From an uncultured Akkermansia sp. (GTDB lineage: Bacteria > Verrucomicrobiota > Verrucomicrobiia > Verrucomicrobiales > Akkermansiaceae): 36,825 nt of DNA. Shown here in pieces: positions 1 through 10,101 of this stretch (position 1 is the first letter of the stretch; the number at the start of each line of letters is the position of its first letter). The notes under the pieces are model-generated. The model saw only the letters and a list, made by a program, of their open reading frames with translations. It searched no databases and was not told where the DNA came from. A program made the position numbers and the translations under genes. The DNA lies in contig CASFPZ010000030.1 of NCBI GenBank assembly GCA_949296365.1, positions 1 to 36,825 of the forward strand. Direction: 5' to 3'.

Positions 1-3000
1 CATGCCGTCGTTGATCACCGCTTGGTTGACACCCATCGTCAACGTGCGGTTGCGGATCCAGCCCATTTGGTCGCGCAACAAGTCGCGCTGCGCCATGCCG
101 AGAGCCGTCACCGTGCTGCCTGCCAACGACGCCATCAGGCGAGAGGCTTCCGTCGGGTTGTAACCCGAGCTCGTATTATCCAGCATCACATCAACTTGAT
201 CCATGATCTGAGACAACACTCCGTCTGGATCCGTATACTGCGGATTCTGCGACACAAAGACATTATCCAATAATTGACCGCCAACATAACCAACTTCGCC
301 GAGGCCTGTGGTGATGTCAGGATTCCCATAGAATCCCTCCGTGTTTCCACTGGCCGTCAATATTAGCTCGCCATTTCCGTTCAGCTCAACCCGGCTCGTC
401 GCCGCGTCGTAGTACTTGCGGAACAGATTACCGTATTCGATTACCGGCGCACCCGGCCCACCCGTCGACACATTGTCGGCTAATACCAACGTCAACGGAT
501 TCTCAGTCGTCGCAATGTAATTTTGCCCGGAGGCGGCGGAAAGAACCAGTTTCGACCCATCGGCAAAGCTCAGGCTACCACCCTGAGCCACATTCACCAC
601 CGGTTCAGGGAGACCGCCCTTTGTATTCAGCGTCATTTGCAGTGTACCAGCTACCGCGTTATCTCCCACCAGGATCAGACCATTATTAGCAGTAGCCGAC
701 CCAGACGCATTCATCAACACATCGACAACCGTACCAGAGCCAACGTTCAACCCACCCAGTTCCATGTCCCCTGAGTTCAAATTCAAGGTTAGACGCCCAT
801 TACCCGTCGTCGACACAGTCCCTTCGTAGACTCCATGCTCCAGGGTTGCTGAATCCAAGGACGTCACTCCGGTAATTTCCAACGCCCCTACCCCTGACAA
901 GGTCTGGACATCCAACGATCCAACGCTCAATGTGCCTTCAGCTAACCTCAAGGCCATTCCTGCCCCGCTCAATTGACCTTCTACCGTCAACTTCCCTGCA
1001 CCAGTTTTCGTCAGTTCCAGGCCATTGTCTGCCGTGATGTCGCCAGAGACCAGGGTATCATGTCCTTCATCGTTATGCAGCGTCACTGACGCCGACTCAT
1101 CGTTCCGACTATTAGCAATATGCAACGAATGCTTTTCACTACCTGAGGACTGTAAGTGATTCACAACCAATGTTTCGATCCCTTCAACAGTCGAGGCTCC
1201 ATCCAACCGGACCTCCAAATCTGCATCCAGCGTCACCGTATCGCTTGCTTGCCTCCCTGACTCAGGGTCTTCGTATTTCATCGATTCGTAACCGGAAACG
1301 TAATACCCTCCACTCGAACTCAACGTCGCATCCAGCGTTGTGATGAAATCGCGCGTCATTCCTGCTGCCAACACGATATCCCCTGTCGCTTCATCATAGC
1401 TTTCCAGGATAAAACGAATCCCGGGAGCATTGGCTCGGTAAATGTTATCCAGAGTCAACACAGTGCCTGCCTCAAACGCATCGGCCACGTCCAGCCTCAA
1501 TGAAAGGCTTTCTCCATCCAGGGTAACTAATTGACTGTTGATTGAATTAATCACATCAGACGTCATCCCAATCAACCAGTTATCAGCTCCGGCTGTTGTA
1601 CCCAAGGCTGAACTCGTCGAGGCTCCGTCCCAACCCACCTGATCGGAATCCAACACAACTCGCAAATTGGCAGCATGCAGACTTGCTCCTTCGGTCGTTT
1701 CAAAGCGACCACCCGTCCCAGCCTCCAGATCCCCCACTGTCAAATTGCCCATCGTACTTTGTCCACCGGACAACACCAACGTTCCCTCGTTCACCTGTAC
1801 ATCCGACCACACCCCGGTCGCACTCAGCGTCAAACTACCCGTTCCACTCTTCTCCAATCCGCTACCATCCCCCAACGCCACGACACTATTCCACGTCACT
1901 TCATTGTCGCCCGTGTCCACAAGCATCGTTTTGCCTTCCGTCACTCGCATCTCGTTTGCCTGGGTTACTTCGCCACCACTCATCCCGTATACCAGACGGC
2001 CACCGTCGAACAACACGTACCCTGTCCCCAACGCTCCCGCGTCCAGAATCTCAAGTTCGCTCACTCGATCGACTCCGCCAATCACAGTACCACCTGAATA
2101 TTCATTCGATCCCTCAAGAATCGTGCGCCCGCTCTGCGTCGTCAACGACGTCTGATAGGCTTCTCCGTCAGCAGTCTGCCCATCCGACAATCTCCCGGAA
2201 TCACCGGATACGAAACGCAGCGTATTCCCATCCCCGGGGTTGGACACAATGCGCGATACAATATCCCCACTCAGCGATACAGTTGCTTCGTTCACCCCAG
2301 ACAATCCGCCGAAAAGCACATTGGAAGCAGGTTGCACATTGCCGATTTCGCCAATGCTACCGGACTCTGCATTCCATTCAACGTCGCCAGCAAGATTCAC
2401 CGTCAAGCTCTGGCGAACTCGCGTCAACACCAGCGAATCGCCAGTCCAGCTCAATTCGTAATCGTCTTCAAAACCATCACTTACCGCAAAGCTCGTCACA
2501 TTGAACTTGCCGCCCGCCCACAGCGTATCCCACTCGGAATACGAGCCGCTGCCAGCATTCGAAAAGATCGTCACGCTCTGGCTCACCAACATCTCATGGC
2601 CTTCGAAATTTAACGTAATGCGATCGTTGTCGCCCAACCCAGCAACAGCTACATTGCTACCGTTCAAATCGTAGGATCCCGTAAAACCAGCCGAGGCTTC
2701 GTCGTACAAGTTACCGAGATTCAAGGTCGTAGCACCAGAGATTGTCAGACCATTAAGCTGGCCGGTTTGGCCTGGCGCCGACAGGCTCAACGTCGCATTC
2801 ATCCCGAGGTTTGCATTGTTGATGGCGCCCCCATCCAGGATCAATTGGCTAGACGCCCCAAGAACAGATCCGCCTAGATCCAATATACCTTCCTGTACAC
2901 GCAAACTCCCCGAAAACTGATCCAGATCCGACAGCACCAAAACACCAGCCCCACTCTTGACCAGAGCAGCCGCCTCGCCGCTGCTCGTCAACGCCCCATT

Positions 3001-6000
3001 CAATGTAATGGTCGTCTCACCCTCCACAACGTTCGATTCGCCATCAGCGTTGATCGCCCGCTTCTGGGTATCAATCGTTACTTCCCCGCCTATTGTCATC
3101 GGTACGTCCGTCGTCCAGGAATCCAACGCACCCAATGTTCCACCATTCAACGTAACCGTAATATTTTCGACATGAGGAGAAACTAACCCGCTTGTGCCCA
3201 AGTTAATCTGCCCGTTCGTCATCGTCAAACTCGACGTCTGATTATTGCCGGACATGTTAATACCCAGGGCATTGAATTCACCACCGTCAATTTCGAATGC
3301 AGCCGTAGAATCCCAGGCCAACGTCAATACAGCCTTTTCGGCATTGATCACGCCCTCTCCATTTATTTTGAGCGCTGCGGCACCAGTATTCCAATTTCCA
3401 ACGACAAAGGCACCGTTATTGGTTCCAGAATCATTTTCAGCAAGGATATTAAGAACTCCACCGCGAACATTCAACACTTCAGGCGTCTCTCCATCTCCAT
3501 ATTGTGAATTGTGTATGATGAGTTTACTCCAAGTCGTCGTGCCATCTTCAGCCGTTACACCGCCAAGCGTTACAACACCACTCGCCAAAGTCAAATGCCC
3601 ATTGGAACGCGTTTCAACAGTGACACCATTTAAATCCCATGACTCATCATCACCTAAATCGATGATCAATTCCGTTCCATCGTGAGATTGAAGGCCCGCG
3701 CCAACACGGAGCCCCGTACCACTATGTATTGTAAATGTACCACCAGTAACAGCCGCCAATGTTTCCACCTCAACAGAAGCTCCATCCAATAAAGTTAACG
3801 ATCCTTTAGTCGCCCTCACGGTAGCCGCCGTTTCACTCAAATTCATCGTTCCGGAATACACGATATTGCCATTCAAATACACCGTGCCACTCGTCGTGCC
3901 TTCGTAGAAGCCGATATCAGCATGGAGGATGAAGTCGTCGCCATCCTCCCCAGCCGTCCCAAAACCCAAATTCCCTCCTTTGATGATCAAATCCCCCGTA
4001 TACCCACTCATATCGCCGGTAAACGTCACCGTGCCCCCGTCAATGCGATAGATGTTGCCCGAACCTGTCACAGCGCCAGACAACGTCACATTCGAAGCTG
4101 AACTAACTGCTCGAAGAAAAACATTCCCTTCGCCAATTTCGAGGTTACCCACAGCCGTTCTGTTGTTGTCGTCCGCATGGAACAACAATCCGCCACCATT
4201 GGACAGGCGAACCGTCGCCTCTTCACTCCAGGCAGAACCAGACGCGGCGCCGCTCGCCACTCGAACCAAACCGCCAGTCACATCCAGAACGCCGGAAAAT
4301 GTCCCCGCTTTCAGAACGACTACCTCCGACGAGCTCGGCCCGTTGTTCGTAAGGCCCTCCGCCACCGCACTACCCGACACAACGTAGACAGTTCCGCTGC
4401 CGCCAGCCAGATGAAGCTCATACGGAGTACCCGAATTCCCGTACGTACCCTGCACCGTCATTTCGCCATTCACCGTCCAATCAGCGCCACCGGCGATCGA
4501 GGCCTGCGTGATTTCCATCGCGCTCCCTTCGGCCAACGTCACAGAACCAGTTGTCGTTCCAGTATAAGTCAACGAACCACCGTCTACCGACTGGAGAAGC
4601 AGCGAATGTCCTTCCGCTGCACCCAGAGGATTAGCCAACGAGACATCCCCCTCCCAGATCAACGAGCCCTCGCCTGTCGCCACGATCGAGGCCGTCCCTA
4701 ATGTACCCCCGGAACTCAATACCACACTCCCTCCCTCAATTTGCACCTCTCCAGCGTAAGACGAATTCGCATTCGAGATGATCAAAGACCCTTCTCCTTG
4801 TTTCAGCAACACAGGAGATCCCGTCAAACCACCCGTCCCGCTAAAGGTATAATCAGCCGAACTGTTCACAGTTACAAGTCCAGGATTCAATTCACCAGAC
4901 AAATTTACCGTTGTATCCTCAGACCCATTAAACTCCACGTGATCCATGTTCCAGAAACTGGAGGTTTCACCAGCCTCATTCAACCAGTTTTCGGTAGAAG
5001 TCAAGTCCCAGGTACCGTTGGTTCCACCATTCCAGGTAAGAACTTCAGATTGGCCTTCTACGAGCAACGACAAGGTGCCATTTTCTATATTCGTCGATAC
5101 CGTCAATCGAGAATGATCCGCTGACAACCCTTCGTAGCCCACCAATGACACCGTTCCACTATACTCTCCCATATTTGTTAGGATCGTGTAAGTTCCTTCT
5201 TTCATGTGCCAATCCGTCCCTAACAATGTCAAGTTCATATTGCCACTCAGGGAACCGTCCGGCGCCACACTGCCATACGAATCTAATCCCTCGTTCAAAT
5301 CAACCTCCACAGATCCGCCATTCAACGTTGTCGTTCCCCCCAAGGCTCCGCCATGAAGACGCAACGTCGCACCTCCTGTCAAATTAGCACCTTTTAGCGT
5401 TCCACCGTTCGTGACAAACGATACGCCAGCTTTGGAAAGATTCGTAGCGCTACTGATGTCGAGTACACCATCCTCTACAGTCATCGTGCTATCAAATAAA
5501 TTCAAATCACCCGTTAAAATTTGCGTACCCGTCCCAATTTTACACAGACTGACACCCGAGGCAAACTGCCCTCCATAGGACAATGCATCAGTTGCCGAGT
5601 AATCAATAGTTAACGATGCGGCCGTTAATCCGGATGCCAGTTCTACGGAACAAGCCGTCTCCGTTCCCCTCAATCCGGCAACAGTCGCCGAATCGACCCC
5701 AAGGCGCAACCTCGCTGTGTTAACATCAAAGGAAATAATGGCCTTAGCTGCAGCATTTTCATCCTCCAACACCAGCCTCCACACTTTGTCGGATGCACCT
5801 TCTCCATTCAGCTGAATCGTCCCCGTAAACCAATTCTCCGGGTCTTCATCTGCGCCCTCGATCACAAAGATGTTTTTTTCAAAGTCATTAGTATAATATC
5901 CGTTTTGACGCCGAATTTGCAAAATGCCCTCGCCTGTCAATTTTGAGACAGTTTGTTCACGTTGCCAGTTAGGCAACATAATTTGCGCTAATTCCGTTGC

Positions 6001-7440
6001 AGCATCCACCTGAATACCGCCATCAAAGGACACGTTAGAACAAGAGCCATTCGTTTCTCCAATTTGAATTTCCGCACCATCGTGCAGCACAATCGTTGAT
6101 GACACAGAATTGTCATCACCATATGGCCCATTGTCTGGCAACTTGAAATGCAGTTTAGCGTCGGAATACACGTGCAGTTCCCGACCAAACATGTATCCAT
6201 TTTCACCATCGGCCTGCGTCGGTGCAAACAACGTTTCGCCGCTACGCAATTCCACACGAGCCACGCTATAATCATGGACCTCGCCCTCAGCCCAGGCAAT
6301 TGAATACGAATTCAAAACCAAGGTTCCATCGCCAGTCACTGTCGTTGGAATAATAATCCCATTACTACACGACACACTAGAGCCCGACTCAATGACCAAA
6401 GAGTCAGAATCAATGACCGTTCCAGCCAGGTTAACATTTAAGCCATTCGCAATGATGGCTTCACCAGAAGCAAATTTCAACGTACCACCGTTTACCGACA
6501 ACTCATTCCCGGGCAAAGTCACGTTTTCCCCAAGAGTTAACGAACCTCCTAATGTAATTGAAAACCCATTCTCAGACTCCAGGGCTATGTTGTCCAACAC
6601 TAAATCCGTATCGTTCTTCGTAATAATCGACGCAGGGCCAGACAGAGCCAACGTCCCACCAGACAACGTCAAATTCCCGCTTTGTACAATCAAGCCGTCC
6701 AGAGCGATTTCACCTTCTACCGACAAACTCGATCCCTCGGCAGACGCATTAATCACCGCAGCATGTCCCGAGCCCCCAGACCACGCCGCTTCACCCCATG
6801 CGGATTCGCCACCCTCCAAACTTCGATACTGGTATGTCCCGTCATAACTATCAACAACCTGAATCCCAGCCAAATTCTGTCGGGAGTCCGTCGATCCGTC
6901 GCCAAATCCTCTGTCAATATGCAACGCGCCCGACAAATCAGTTATCACCATCGTATTAGCCCCCAAGACCGCCGTCGACCTTTGCGTACCGTCCCCCCAC
7001 GTCCCTTCGCCTTCGACAGTCGACTCTCCGTCCATCGTGTACATGACCCCATTGACCAACGTCGGGGAATACTTGCATGCAATGTCGCTAGTCACGTAAA
7101 TGTAAACATCGTACTCCAAGAAACCCATCCCGGACAAATCCACAACAGGAGCTCCACTCAAATAACCGTCAAACAACCCGTTGGAACTGCCAGACCCCCA
7201 TCGCCCGCTGGCATTAACCGTCAACACACCAGCCGCTGCTCCGTCCTGATCGTTGACAGTCAGATTGGTCGCACTGCCGTTAACATGCGTATTCCAGTAA
7301 TTGGTTTCAACGAGGCCAGACGTCGAAGTCGGCTCGCCGTTATCGAAGGATATGCTAATCGAATTGGCCGCTTGAAGAGTCAGAGCACCATAACATCCCA
7401 TGAGGGCCGACAACAAAAGAGAAGGAAGATGAAGCTTCAT
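1..7440 (-). CDS. Giant autotransporter with beta-strand repeats, N-terminal part (C-terminus beyond left edge)
   Basis: An open frame of 2480 codons runs from ATG at 7440 to the left edge with no stop. The N-terminus (MKLHLPSLLLSALMGCYGAL, then TLQA before AN) is a clear signal peptide. The rest is a very long Gly/Ser/Thr/Asn-rich chain of short beta strands. Recurrent PATR-type units read LxKxGxGxLxLS followed by a 'xVxxGxLxLxG' strand, for example near 4800, 2950, 1840 and 1000. Such passengers fold as a beta-helix, are secreted, and are displayed by a C-terminal beta-barrel. The last residues in the window (RLMASLAGSTVTALGMAQRD, then a tryptophan-containing helix) resemble the linker before that barrel, so the barrel probably lies just outside. 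Substrate or adhesion role is unknown. No purine-rich Shine-Dalgarno site precedes the ATG. Many plus-strand open frames over this gene are shadows of its composition. The family call is confident; the function is not. Confidence 0.9.
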   Translation of the reverse strand, partial: MKLHLPSLLLSALMGCYGALTLQAANSISISFDNGEPTSTSGLVETNYWNTHVNGSATNLTVNDQDGAAAGVLTVNASGRWGSGSSNGLFDGYLSGAPVVDLSGMGFLEYDVYIYVTSDIACKYSPTLVNGVMYTMDGESTVEGEGTWGDGTQRSTAVLGANTMVITDLSGALHIDRGFGDGSTDSRQNLAGIQVVDSYDGTYQYRSLEGGESAWGEAAWSGGSGHAAVINASAEGSSLSVEGEIALDGLIVQSGNLTLSGGTLALSGPASIITKNDTDLVLDNIALESENGFSITLGGSLTLGENVTLPGNELSVNGGTLKFASGEAIIANGLNVNLAGTVIDSDSLVIESGSSVSCSNGIIIPTTVTGDGTLVLNSYSIAWAEGEVHDYSVARVELRSGETLFAPTQADGENGYMFGRELHVYSDAKLHFKLPDNGPYGDDNSVSSTIVLHDGAEIQIGETNGSCSNVSFDGGIQVDAATELAQIMLPNWQREQTVSKLTGEGILQIRRQNGYYTNDFEKNIFVIEGADEDPENWFTGTIQLNGEGASDKVWRLVLEDENAAAKAIISFDVNTARLRLGVDSATVAGLRGTETACSVELASGLTAASLTIDYSATDALSYGGQFASGVSLCKIGTGTQILTGDLNLFDSTMTVEDGVLDISSATNLSKAGVSFVTNGGTLKGANLTGGATLRLHGGALGGTTTLNGGSVEVDLNEGLDSYGSVAPDGSLSGNMNLTLLGTDWHMKEGTYTILTNMGEYSGTVSLVGYEGLSADHSRLTVSTNIENGTLSLLVEGQSEVLTWNGGTNGTWDLTSTENWLNEAGETSSFWNMDHVEFNGSEDTTVNLSGELNPGLVTVNSSADYTFSGTGGLTGSPVLLKQGEGSLIISNANSSYAGEVQIEGGSVVLSSGGTLGTASIVATGEGSLIWEGDVSLANPLGAAEGHSLLLQSVDGGSLTYTGTTTGSVTLAEGSAMEITQASIAGGADWTVNGEMTVQGTYGNSGTPYELHLAGGSGTVYVVSGSAVAEGLTNNGPSSSEVVVLKAGTFSGVLDVTGGLVRVASGAASGSAWSEEATVRLSNGGGLLFHADDNNRTAVGNLEIGEGNVFLRAVSSASNVTLSGAVTGSGNIYRIDGGTVTFTGDMSGYTGDLIIKGGNLGFGTAGEDGDDFILHADIGFYEGTTSGTVYLNGNIVYSGTMNLSETAATVRATKGSLTLLDGASVEVETLAAVTGGTFTIHSGTGLRVGAGLQSHDGTELIIDLGDDESWDLNGVTVETRSNGHLTLASGVVTLGGVTAEDGTTTWSKLIIHNSQYGDGETPEVLNVRGGVLNILAENDSGTNNGAFVVGNWNTGAAALKINGEGVINAEKAVLTLAWDSTAAFEIDGGEFNALGINMSGNNQTSSLTMTNGQINLGTSGLVSPHVENITVTLNGGTLGALDSWTTDVPMTIGGEVTIDTQKRAINADGESNVVEGETTITLNGALTSSGEAAALVKSGAGVLVLSDLDQFSGSLRVQEGILDLGGSVLGASSQLILDGGAINNANLGMNATLSLSAPGQTGQLNGLTISGATTLNLGNLYDEASAGFTGSYDLNGSNVAVAGLGDNDRITLNFEGHEMLVSQSVTIFSNAGSGSYSEWDTLWAGGKFNVTSFAVSDGFEDDYELSWTGDSLVLTRVRQSLTVNLAGDVEWNAESGSIGEIGNVQPASNVLFGGLSGVNEATVSLSGDIVSRIVSNPGDGNTLRFVSGDSGRLSDGQTADGEAYQTSLTTQSGRTILEGSNEYSGGTVIGGVDRVSELEILDAGALGTGYVLFDGGRLVYGMSGGEVTQANEMRVTEGKTMLVDTGDNEVTWNSVVALGDGSGLEKSGTGSLTLSATGVWSDVQVNEGTLVLSGGQSTMGNLTVGDLEAGTGGRFETTEGASLHAANLRVVLDSDQVGWDGASTSSALGTTAGADNWLIGMTSDVINSINSQLVTLDGESLSLRLDVADAFEAGTVLTLDNIYRANAPGIRFILESYDEATGDIVLAAGMTRDFITTLDATLSSSGGYYVSGYESMKYEDPESGRQASDTVTLDADLEVRLDGASTVEGIETLVVNHLQSSGSEKHSLHIANSRNDESASVTLHNDEGHDTLVSGDITADNGLELTKTGAGKLTVEGQLSGAGMALRLAEGTLSVGSLDVQTLSGVGALEITGVTSLDSATLEHGVYEGTVSTTGNGRLTLNLNSGDMELGGLNVGSGTVVDVLMNASGSATANNGLILVGDNAVAGTLQMTLNTKGGLPEPVVNVAQGGSLSFADGSKLVLSAASGQNYIATTENPLTLVLADNVSTGGPGAPVIEYGNLFRKYYDAATSRVELNGNGELILTASGNTEGFYGNPDITTGLGEVGYVGGQLLDNVFVSQNPQYTDPDGVLSQIMDQVDVMLDNTSSGYNPTEASRLMASLAGSTVTALGMAQRDLLRDQMGWIRNRTLTMGVNQAVINDGM

Positions 7441-7449
7441 ATAGAGGAG

Positions 7450-7455
7450 ATTCTA
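7450..7455 (-). promoter_or_regulatory. Candidate -10 box just upstream of the autotransporter start
   Basis: On the minus strand TAGAAT (5 of 6 to TATAAT) ends nine bases before the ATG at 7440. No convincing -35 box is seen at 16-18 bases. If it is real, transcription would start almost at the start codon and the mRNA would be leaderless, like the two better examples at 25.5 and 32.7 kb. This is weak evidence. Confidence 0.2.
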
Positions 7456-7680
7456 GATTGGGATCTCTTAACACTTTTACCACCGGATGGAAAAGAAATT
7501 TTCCGATACCTGCAATTGAATTATGCTAAATTGAGGGCAATGCCATCGCATAATGATTTAAGGCAACACAATCATTGACAAAAGAAAACAACTACCCACC
7601 ACAACGCCAGGGTTCATGGGGATTTTTACAAAAATCATGCAGTCCTGTTGACGAAACTAGAGCGTCATATACATTGCACT

Positions 7681-9966
7681 TTACTCTAATACATACCAAT
7701 TGAACCCTCTGGCAGGGATACGAACTTTCAGCCGGATACCATATTGTCGGTCAACAGGGTACGCCACCGCCTCTTTATTTTTTTCTTTCACCATGACTTG
7801 TTCATGCAGTCCAGTATAATAGACCGGCACACGGATTTCACGTTCAATTGGTTTTGGCAATGGATTATAGACAGCCAACAGACCTTTCTGTTTCAACAAA
7901 GGATTGACATGTAACAAGCCATCCCAATCTTTTCCATCCGGACGACGCAAATGAATCACATCTGAATCGAGAATAGCCCGATATTTTTTATAGAACCCGA
8001 CCCAATGAGCCACCATTTGTCTTGTTTCCTCAGTATCATATAAACGAGGTCCCCGGAAACACGCTTGCACGCCAGCACCGAACAAATTCTGAAGACGACG
8101 TTGATAATGATCTAAATGTTCATTCAAGGGTTCTATCGTAGCGCGAACCCCACCTCCATGATACTGAGACAACGGGACAAACATATAGCCCATGCTAGGG
8201 GACTTTTGCCATGTACCATCGTAAATATTCTGACGTTCAATAATTTCCTGATATTCTCTCGGCAGCGACCAATTAGTCTCCACATACCCCATCGGGGTCT
8301 TGTTGGAGCCAGACAAAAAATACCAATCGGGGACATTCAGATAAATACCCTTGGCACGGCACCATCGATAGAAATCTCGGATCTTTTCCCATTGTTTCCA
8401 CTGAGAGTCGCCATACCCATGATGTCCTCCGTGTTTTGTTGAAGCTCATGGATCACCCGGATAAGAACCGTCATTTTCAAAAACGCCCATTTTTGTTACT
8501 TCAAAAAACGAGCGAAGTTTACGGAAGTAATTATCCCCCCATGAAGAAGCCAAACAAGGAGATACACCAAAGCGACTACCCTCTTCACGGGAACGAGCAG
8601 GCTTCCCAGTTTTCTGACTTATAGCAGCATCTGCTTCTTGAGCGCCTCGGCTAGCTAACAACGAATATCCGCCCACCGTAACACCTTTGGAGACAGCGTA
8701 GTCATTAATTCGTTTCATTGACTCCAAATATTTTTGGGAATCGTTTTCAATATTAAAACCGCTTCCAAACGACATAACGACCATTTCAAAGCCCACATCG
8801 GCACATTGATCGATCGCTTTCTTTACCGACACTTCATCCGATCGGCGCACATGCATAAAAATGGGGTTTTCTTGCGTCCAAGGAGCCATCATCCGCCAGA
8901 AACGGCATTCGGAAAGCCCTCTTCGTTCTAAGTCCGTGGAGTCTCTCAACATTTCGAAAGCGATGCATGATTGAAAAGTTTTTCCAGGATCCAACACATA
9001 ATCCGGACCAATCAATGGGCAAACTTCCAGACGAGCAGGTTTATATTGACCATAATACCTGATGCCAGTCGCCTCATATTCCGGGTGGTCAAACACCCAT
9101 CGAACCGCCGGATTATCTTTCATAGCTTCCATATCTCCACCCATGGCGAAATCAGTCACAACAAACAACTGAGTAAAGCGGTCGATGTAATCGCGAGGAG
9201 CGTCTGTCTGGGCCGGTTTTTTCGCATAGTCTTTCGTATAGGCGCCCGGATTTTGAGCCATCATACGGACCTCATGAGGTTCACCATAATGGACTTTTGG
9301 AGCCGTTTCGACCAGAGCCAATATTTCAGATTTGAACGAATTCAAGGTTAGTTTACGCGGGCCCTTGTTAATTATTTCTATTTGTTTAGATAAAATAGGG
9401 GCACCGTCATATAATTCATAAATGACTTTTATCGTTACCCCCTCCAACTTTTCGGCAACAGTTAGAGCTGGTTGATACGTAAACACAATTCTTTTTCCAG
9501 GAGCAGGCCATGGATACTCGTTAGCAATCCACTTTTTGTTGGGAAGATACGGGAAACGCTCTTGAGTTTCCCCAATCGTATACCCCGTGCAAATAAAGGC
9601 CCTATCATCAACCTTCATGTCTCGCAAAAATTCTGTTGTAAAATAATTTTGGACCGGCTGACCAATTAAACCACCAACGGGATATGAGATATCATCCAAT
9701 ATTACAACAGCCTCAGGACGAACAGCTCTCAATTCATCTCTCCCAGTCATTAAATTGACTAAACCAATAGTAGCCACATTAGGAGATAAGACGAACTTAC
9801 GCGCTATTAAACCATTGCTTAAACTCAACGTATTTTCATGAGTTTCGACCTTGGTTTTAAACGGGCTTCCATCTATTAACCAATCTTTTACCTTTTCTGT
9901 TGCTGTGCTATATTCGAAAATTCCAATAACAAATAACAGCAAGATCAACCCAATTTTCTTTATCAT
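7681..9966 (-). pseudogene. Secreted alpha-galactosidase-like glycoside hydrolase interrupted by one in-frame TGA
   Basis: From ATG at 9966 the frame gives a signal peptide (MIKKIGLILLLFVIGIFEYS), a beta-rich N-terminal domain and the start of a (beta/alpha)8-type domain (MMAPWTQENPIF; FENDGSYPGD). A TGA follows at codon 507 (8448-8446). The same frame continues past it for 254 codons (ASTKHGGHHGYGDSQW, then IYLNVPDWYFLSGSNK) to TAA at 7681, for about 761 residues in all. Both halves read as one protein, without a frameshift. The fold resembles secreted alpha-galactosidase-like enzymes of Bacteroidota and Verrucomicrobiota; the exact CAZy family is not certain. From memory, relatives carry Cys at the TGA position (GD-x-CAST), so this is either a nonsense mutation of a Cys codon, a base error, or, less likely, selenocysteine. 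A separate start downstream (ATG 8316) would make only the C-terminal third. The neighbouring autotransporter and the heparinase-like gene fit glycan use. Confidence 0.75.
8446..8448 (-). other. In-frame TGA inside the glycoside hydrolase
   Basis: The codon lies between YPGDP and ASTKH, and both sides are in the same frame. Other genes in the window, for example pnp (17467-17469), stop at TGA, so genome-wide recoding of TGA is not supported. I looked for a bacterial SECIS-like stem-loop in the 50 bases after the TGA and found only weak pairings. Confidence 0.8.
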
Positions 9967-10025
9967 CTCAACAGCATTGCTTCTAAGTAGATTTCATAGC
10001 TTTGTTTATTTCCATACTTTCCCCC

Positions 10026-10064
10026 CTTCCCCCTTGCAAGAACACATCATTCACAAGGGGGAGG
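10026..10064 (-). terminator. Hairpin between the C39-like gene and the hydrolase gene, no T-tract
   Basis: Arms 10026-10036 and 10054-10064 pair over 11 bp (one G-T pair), with a nine-base perfect core TCCCCCTTG/CAAGGGGGA and a 17-base loop. It lies 38 bases past the stop of the C39-like gene and 60 bases before the hydrolase start. No T-run follows on either strand, so it is not a standard intrinsic terminator. It may block exonucleases or act with Rho. Confidence 0.35.
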
Positions 10065-10101
10065 ACAATCTTCTAACAAATAATTGTTGAACCCAATTGT
10101 T

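Noticed and set aside
1596..2504. Plus-strand open frames (up to 302 codons) opposite the autotransporter
   Set aside because: They are Pro/Ser/His/Arg-rich shadows of the repeat gene with no ribosome-binding site or recognisable motif; the minus-strand frame is clearly the coding one.
8395..8445. SECIS element after the in-frame TGA
   Set aside because: Only short imperfect pairings (such as CAT with ATG, or CAC with GTG) are present; none gives a stable stem with a typical apical loop.
8449..8500. Alternative genetic code with TGA as an amino acid
   Set aside because: Several intact genes (pnp, GT4, the Sel1-upstream tail, the small secreted protein) end at TGA, and no other in-frame TGA was seen within genes.
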